Shown here piece by piece: positions 42,779-45,728 of a DNA stretch of 45,728 bases. Each line of letters opens with the position of its first letter. Position 1 is the first letter of the stretch. Source of the DNA: a virus. The stretch is from the IMG/VR virus record IMGVR_UViG_3300021142_000055, positions 1 to 45,728 of that record. One strand, given 5' to 3'. The translations under genes were made by a program, and so were the position numbers. The notes beneath the pieces are model-generated. The model saw only the letters and a program-made list of their open reading frames with translations. It did not search any database and was not told the origin of the DNA.

Positions 42779-45728
42779 ATGCTAACACTTAAGCAATTAC
42801 TTGAAAGTGATAGTTTAGCAACTATCATTGCTAAATTAAATCAAAATTTTCAAACATTATCAACGTCAAATGGCGGACCGCAAGGTATTCGAGGAGCTCA
42901 AGGTATACCTGGTTTACCTGGGAAAATGGGGCCTATTGGTTTTACAGGAGCTCAAGGCCCTACTGGAACAATCTTAGGAATAATCCCATTTGCAGCTACT
43001 CATGTTAGTTCTCTAACTATTGGGCCATCTGTTGATACACTACCTCCGTATGGAAAAGTAGGTCCTTGGCCTTTATCTTCATACGATTGGCTATTAAATT
43101 ATTATGGAGGTGGTTTAACAGGAATAGGAGGCACAGGAACAACACCTGATGCAGGGCAAATCTTTATAGATCATACAAATAATGGTTATTGGAAGTATTT
43201 AACTTCGCCTGATATTGATGGCGCAGGAGACTCTCCTTTATATGAAACAGGTAACCCATATAAAAATGCAGCTGATGCAGGATATAGCTATCCTAATCTT
43301 GGTGATGCTTCAATGCCGCCTGTACCAGGCGAACCAGGATTTTATGCAGGTGAAGGATGGTATTTTTATCCTGCTGCAGATACTAATTCTGTAGGCTCAG
43401 GACAAGTTTGGATTGAAGACTATACAACATATTTAAAGTCTACAGGAACAGGAAGTACTGGACCTTACCCACAAGGACCTTATACTAATAACACAACAAG
43501 TCCTTTAACGGTTGCTAATGCAAGACTTGTATCAAAATATGGTTCTGTTTGGATTACTTCAGGTAATGATGCAACAAATAACGTAGGTGATGGCTCATTA
43601 ACAACAAGCGAAATTGGAAAATGGGGATTAGGTCCAGGCGCAATTGATCCACAACCTGGTAGATATAATTCAGGTGTAGATCGTTTACTTTTTAAATTAA
43701 GTATTGATGGACTATCTTACCAAAGCAATATTACTGCAAGAGGTTACACCGGTCCTGCTACAATGAGTTCACCTACTCTTAGTGCAAATGAATTTCCAAA
43801 TTCATTAACATATCCTGTTGATGCAAATGGCAATCCGTTTCCAATTAACCCTTTAAATTATTGGACTAAACCACAATATGAAGTAACACTTGACCAATAT
43901 ACTCCTTTATTATTTTTATCTCATAGAAACGAAGGAGATACAGTTAATAACGGAACTTATGGTACTTTGGGTATTTATATGTTTACAGATACTGAAACTA
44001 AATATAACCCAGAAAACAGTCAACCAAATTCTCCATATTCATACGGTACGTTAAATGATAATAATGTATCTAAAACTTTACATTTATTTTCATCAAGATA
44101 TGCTCCAGATCCAATGGTTTCTTGGACACCAACTAATTCATTAGATAGTGCGGCTACATTAAACTTTGGAGAACTTATACTTGACTTTAGAAGAATTATT
44201 GCTTCAAACCAATATGTTTGTTCACTTCCTGTTGATATGAAACTGTCAAGTGATTACAGAACAGTTATTGGAGGATTACAATATTATGATGAAAGTAATA
44301 CAAGTAATACTAATAAGTATAATACATATCAGGGATACGTATCAGCTATAAACGGTAAAGCAATATCAGGAGCAACAGGAACATATACTTGGGAATATGG
44401 CTTAGGCGATGGTGTTCCTTATGGAACTACTGGAGGTACACATGATACAAGTTCTGGTACTGCTGGCATGTTGACAAGAAACACGTGGTACGGATCATCT
44501 GTATTAAGTAATTCACAATTCTTAACAACAAATCCTGGCGATAATAATTATGTTAGAGTTGCGGGTATGATGGAAAGAGGAAGAAGATTCCAATCTTCAT
44601 TTGCATCTGGAGGGGGTGTTGGTACGCTGGGTTCTTATTTCTTATCAGAATTAATTTTTTATACATCACAATTTAAAGTAATTGGGAAAACTCCTCAGGG
44701 TACAATTACTAATGCAGACATTAATCCTAATACCAATCAACATAATAGTTTGCCTTCACTCTATGTATCTCCTTTCAGAAACATAGGTATTGGTACTTTT
44801 GTTGGAGTAACAGGCGGCGTTGATGAAGGTCCGTTAGAACCTATTGCTAAATTCCACGTACACGCTAAAAAGTATTCTAGAGATTACGATCCTACATATG
44901 TTTACACAGAAGGAGGCACGGGAACTGGTCTTTATTCAACATTACCTACTAAAGTTTATAGCGTTGCAGCTTTTAGTGGACAAATTGATAATGTAAATAA
45001 TCAAGCTGTATCAGATATTCTTTTAGGAAATATAGTTCCAACTACTAAAGAAAACGTAATTCCTCAAAATAACATAGTTAATCAATTAACAGGATTAAAC
45101 AATTTTACTAATGCAATAAGAACAGAATCTTGGTTTACTCCAGGTGTTAACACAATGCATTTAGGTTCAGCGCCTTTCTTAAATGCTAATTCAATTGGTA
45201 AAAACGGCGCAAACTTTTTTCATAAAGAATTCCAAATTTCTCTGTCTCCGCTAAACCTTTTTGCACCAGTATCTTCAATAGGAACTAATGCTAATACAGG
45301 TGTTGGTATTCATAACTTATACCCAAGAACAAGATTACATATATTTGGTAAAAATATTTATAATGAAGTTGAATTTGGGCAAGAATTATGGACACCAGGC
45401 TATACTATTGCAGGAGGAACTGTTCCTAGCGGATTAAGCGGTTCATATCCTTTTTATGGAACAGCTGCAACAAATGCAAATTCAGCAAATCAATTAGCTA
45501 TTGACTATATAGGAAGTTCTTATAACTATCCTGTTGGTATTTATGAATATCAGTATTATGCTTTTGGAGCAACTGCAGGTATTACATCATTAGGAACTTA
45601 TTCTCCTAATGCTGCGGTTTACCCTAACAGAGATTCATTATCCCCAACTAGACATGCTGTTCCTTACGGAGGAATATTTAACGCAAATTATGCTTTTCCA
45701 AGTTCTAATACTAATGCAGTTTTTAATA
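42779..45728 (+). CDS. Collagen-like fibre protein, cut by the window end (at least 983 aa)
   Basis: Begins with the ATG at 42779, MLTLKQLLESDSLATIIAKL. I translated the frame through to base 45727 and found no stop. Residues 6-28 resemble the N-terminus of the protein at 28730 (helix ending in N-x-N-F-Q). Residues 34-64 are a collagen-like Gly-X-Y run (GPQGIRGAQGIPGLPGKMGP, then GFTGAQGPTG), of about ten triplets. The rest is Gly/Asn/Tyr-rich beta sequence, with a later GTFVGVTGG and AKFHVHAKK pattern of the type seen before intramolecular-chaperone fibre ends. Likely an adhesin or long-tail-fibre subunit. The C-terminus is outside the window. Confidence 0.75.
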   Translation, partial: MLTLKQLLESDSLATIIAKLNQNFQTLSTSNGGPQGIRGAQGIPGLPGKMGPIGFTGAQGPTGTILGIIPFAATHVSSLTIGPSVDTLPPYGKVGPWPLSSYDWLLNYYGGGLTGIGGTGTTPDAGQIFIDHTNNGYWKYLTSPDIDGAGDSPLYETGNPYKNAADAGYSYPNLGDASMPPVPGEPGFYAGEGWYFYPAADTNSVGSGQVWIEDYTTYLKSTGTGSTGPYPQGPYTNNTTSPLTVANARLVSKYGSVWITSGNDATNNVGDGSLTTSEIGKWGLGPGAIDPQPGRYNSGVDRLLFKLSIDGLSYQSNITARGYTGPATMSSPTLSANEFPNSLTYPVDANGNPFPINPLNYWTKPQYEVTLDQYTPLLFLSHRNEGDTVNNGTYGTLGIYMFTDTETKYNPENSQPNSPYSYGTLNDNNVSKTLHLFSSRYAPDPMVSWTPTNSLDSAATLNFGELILDFRRIIASNQYVCSLPVDMKLSSDYRTVIGGLQYYDESNTSNTNKYNTYQGYVSAINGKAISGATGTYTWEYGLGDGVPYGTTGGTHDTSSGTAGMLTRNTWYGSSVLSNSQFLTTNPGDNNYVRVAGMMERGRRFQSSFASGGGVGTLGSYFLSELIFYTSQFKVIGKTPQGTITNADINPNTNQHNSLPSLYVSPFRNIGIGTFVGVTGGVDEGPLEPIAKFHVHAKKYSRDYDPTYVYTEGGTGTGLYSTLPTKVYSVAAFSGQIDNVNNQAVSDILLGNIVPTTKENVIPQNNIVNQLTGLNNFTNAIRTESWFTPGVNTMHLGSAPFLNANSIGKNGANFFHKEFQISLSPLNLFAPVSSIGTNANTGVGIHNLYPRTRLHIFGKNIYNEVEFGQELWTPGYTIAGGTVPSGLSGSYPFYGTAATNANSANQLAIDYIGSSYNYPVGIYEYQYYAFGATAGITSLGTYSPNAAVYPNRDSLSPTRHAVPYGGIFNANYAFPSSNTNAVFN

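Noticed and set aside
1-45728. Stop-codon recoding as in some gut jumbo phages
   Set aside because: TAA, TAG and TGA are all used as real gene ends here, and long genes contain no in-frame TAG or TGA, so the standard code fits.
1-45728. tRNA genes, CRISPR arrays, insertion sequences or integrase/attachment sites
   Set aside because: None could be seen by eye: no cloverleaf, no regularly spaced direct repeats, no transposase or integrase motif. A covariance-model search would be needed to exclude a degenerate tRNA.

Overview
The window is one continuous piece of a large, AT-rich, contractile-tailed (T4-like, myovirus-type) phage genome, most likely infecting a member of the Bacteroidota. The phage assignment rests on a recognisable baseplate set: gp53/LysM-like, gp27-like hub, gp5/gpV-like spike, gp25-like and gp6/Baseplate_J-like wedge proteins, and very large wedge and fibre proteins. 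The host is an inference. Almost no start codon is preceded by a Shine-Dalgarno sequence. Starts instead sit behind short A/T runs, as in Bacteroidota. Stop codons are mostly TAA, with TAG (14018-14020, 15213-15215) and TGA (10068-10070, 42737-42739) also used, so the genetic code looks standard. Several proteins exceed 1000 residues (1192, 2151, 2479, and a partial of at least 983), which suggests a jumbo-phage-sized virion. No tRNA, CRISPR array or insertion sequence was seen.

Layout. (1) 1-3132: the 3' end of an unknown gene, a double-hairpin terminator, then a tightly packed run of small unknown genes with one Nudix-like hydrolase. (2) 3149-3589: a two-gene minus-strand island, separated from region 1 by a perfect bidirectional terminator. 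(3) 3667-11372: the central hub and tube-initiation module (tube-like protein, gp53-like, gp27-like, a second tube-like protein with an NPGK repeat tail, gp5-like spike, a helical protein). (4) 11416-16025: an accessory block inside the tail cluster, comprising a ribosomal-protein-S1-like protein, an amidoligase-like protein fused to a pentapeptide-like beta-helix, a very acidic small protein, a virion-type protein and a class I glutamine-amidotransferase-like protein. (5) 16025-24825: the baseplate wedge (gp25-like, gp6-like, an 88-residue protein, a 2151-residue gp7-position protein). (6) 24881-28684: enzymes (HAD phosphatase, PhoH ATPase, a minus-strand SET-domain protein and Zn-ribbon protein, a DnaQ-like exonuclease, an Fpg/Nei glycosylase with no visible zinc finger). 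(7) 28730-45728: five fibre or baseplate-periphery proteins, the last with a collagen-like stretch and cut by the window end.

How it works together. Regions 3, 5 and 7 build the cell-puncturing and adsorption apparatus. Region 6 looks like DNA/RNA metabolism and repair. Region 4 is the most unusual part. It places a putative translation factor (S1 domains) and a candidate peptide or protein modification pair (amidoligase plus amidotransferase-like protein) among tail genes. Three proteins (minus-strand 3356-3589, 14024-14395, 15312-16025) share a short N-terminal leader of the form M-K/R-x-I-K-x-F/Y-x-D-F/Y. It resembles the capsid-targeting leader of T4 internal proteins, so these proteins may be packaged and injected. 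Family names come from motif recognition by eye; no database search was run.
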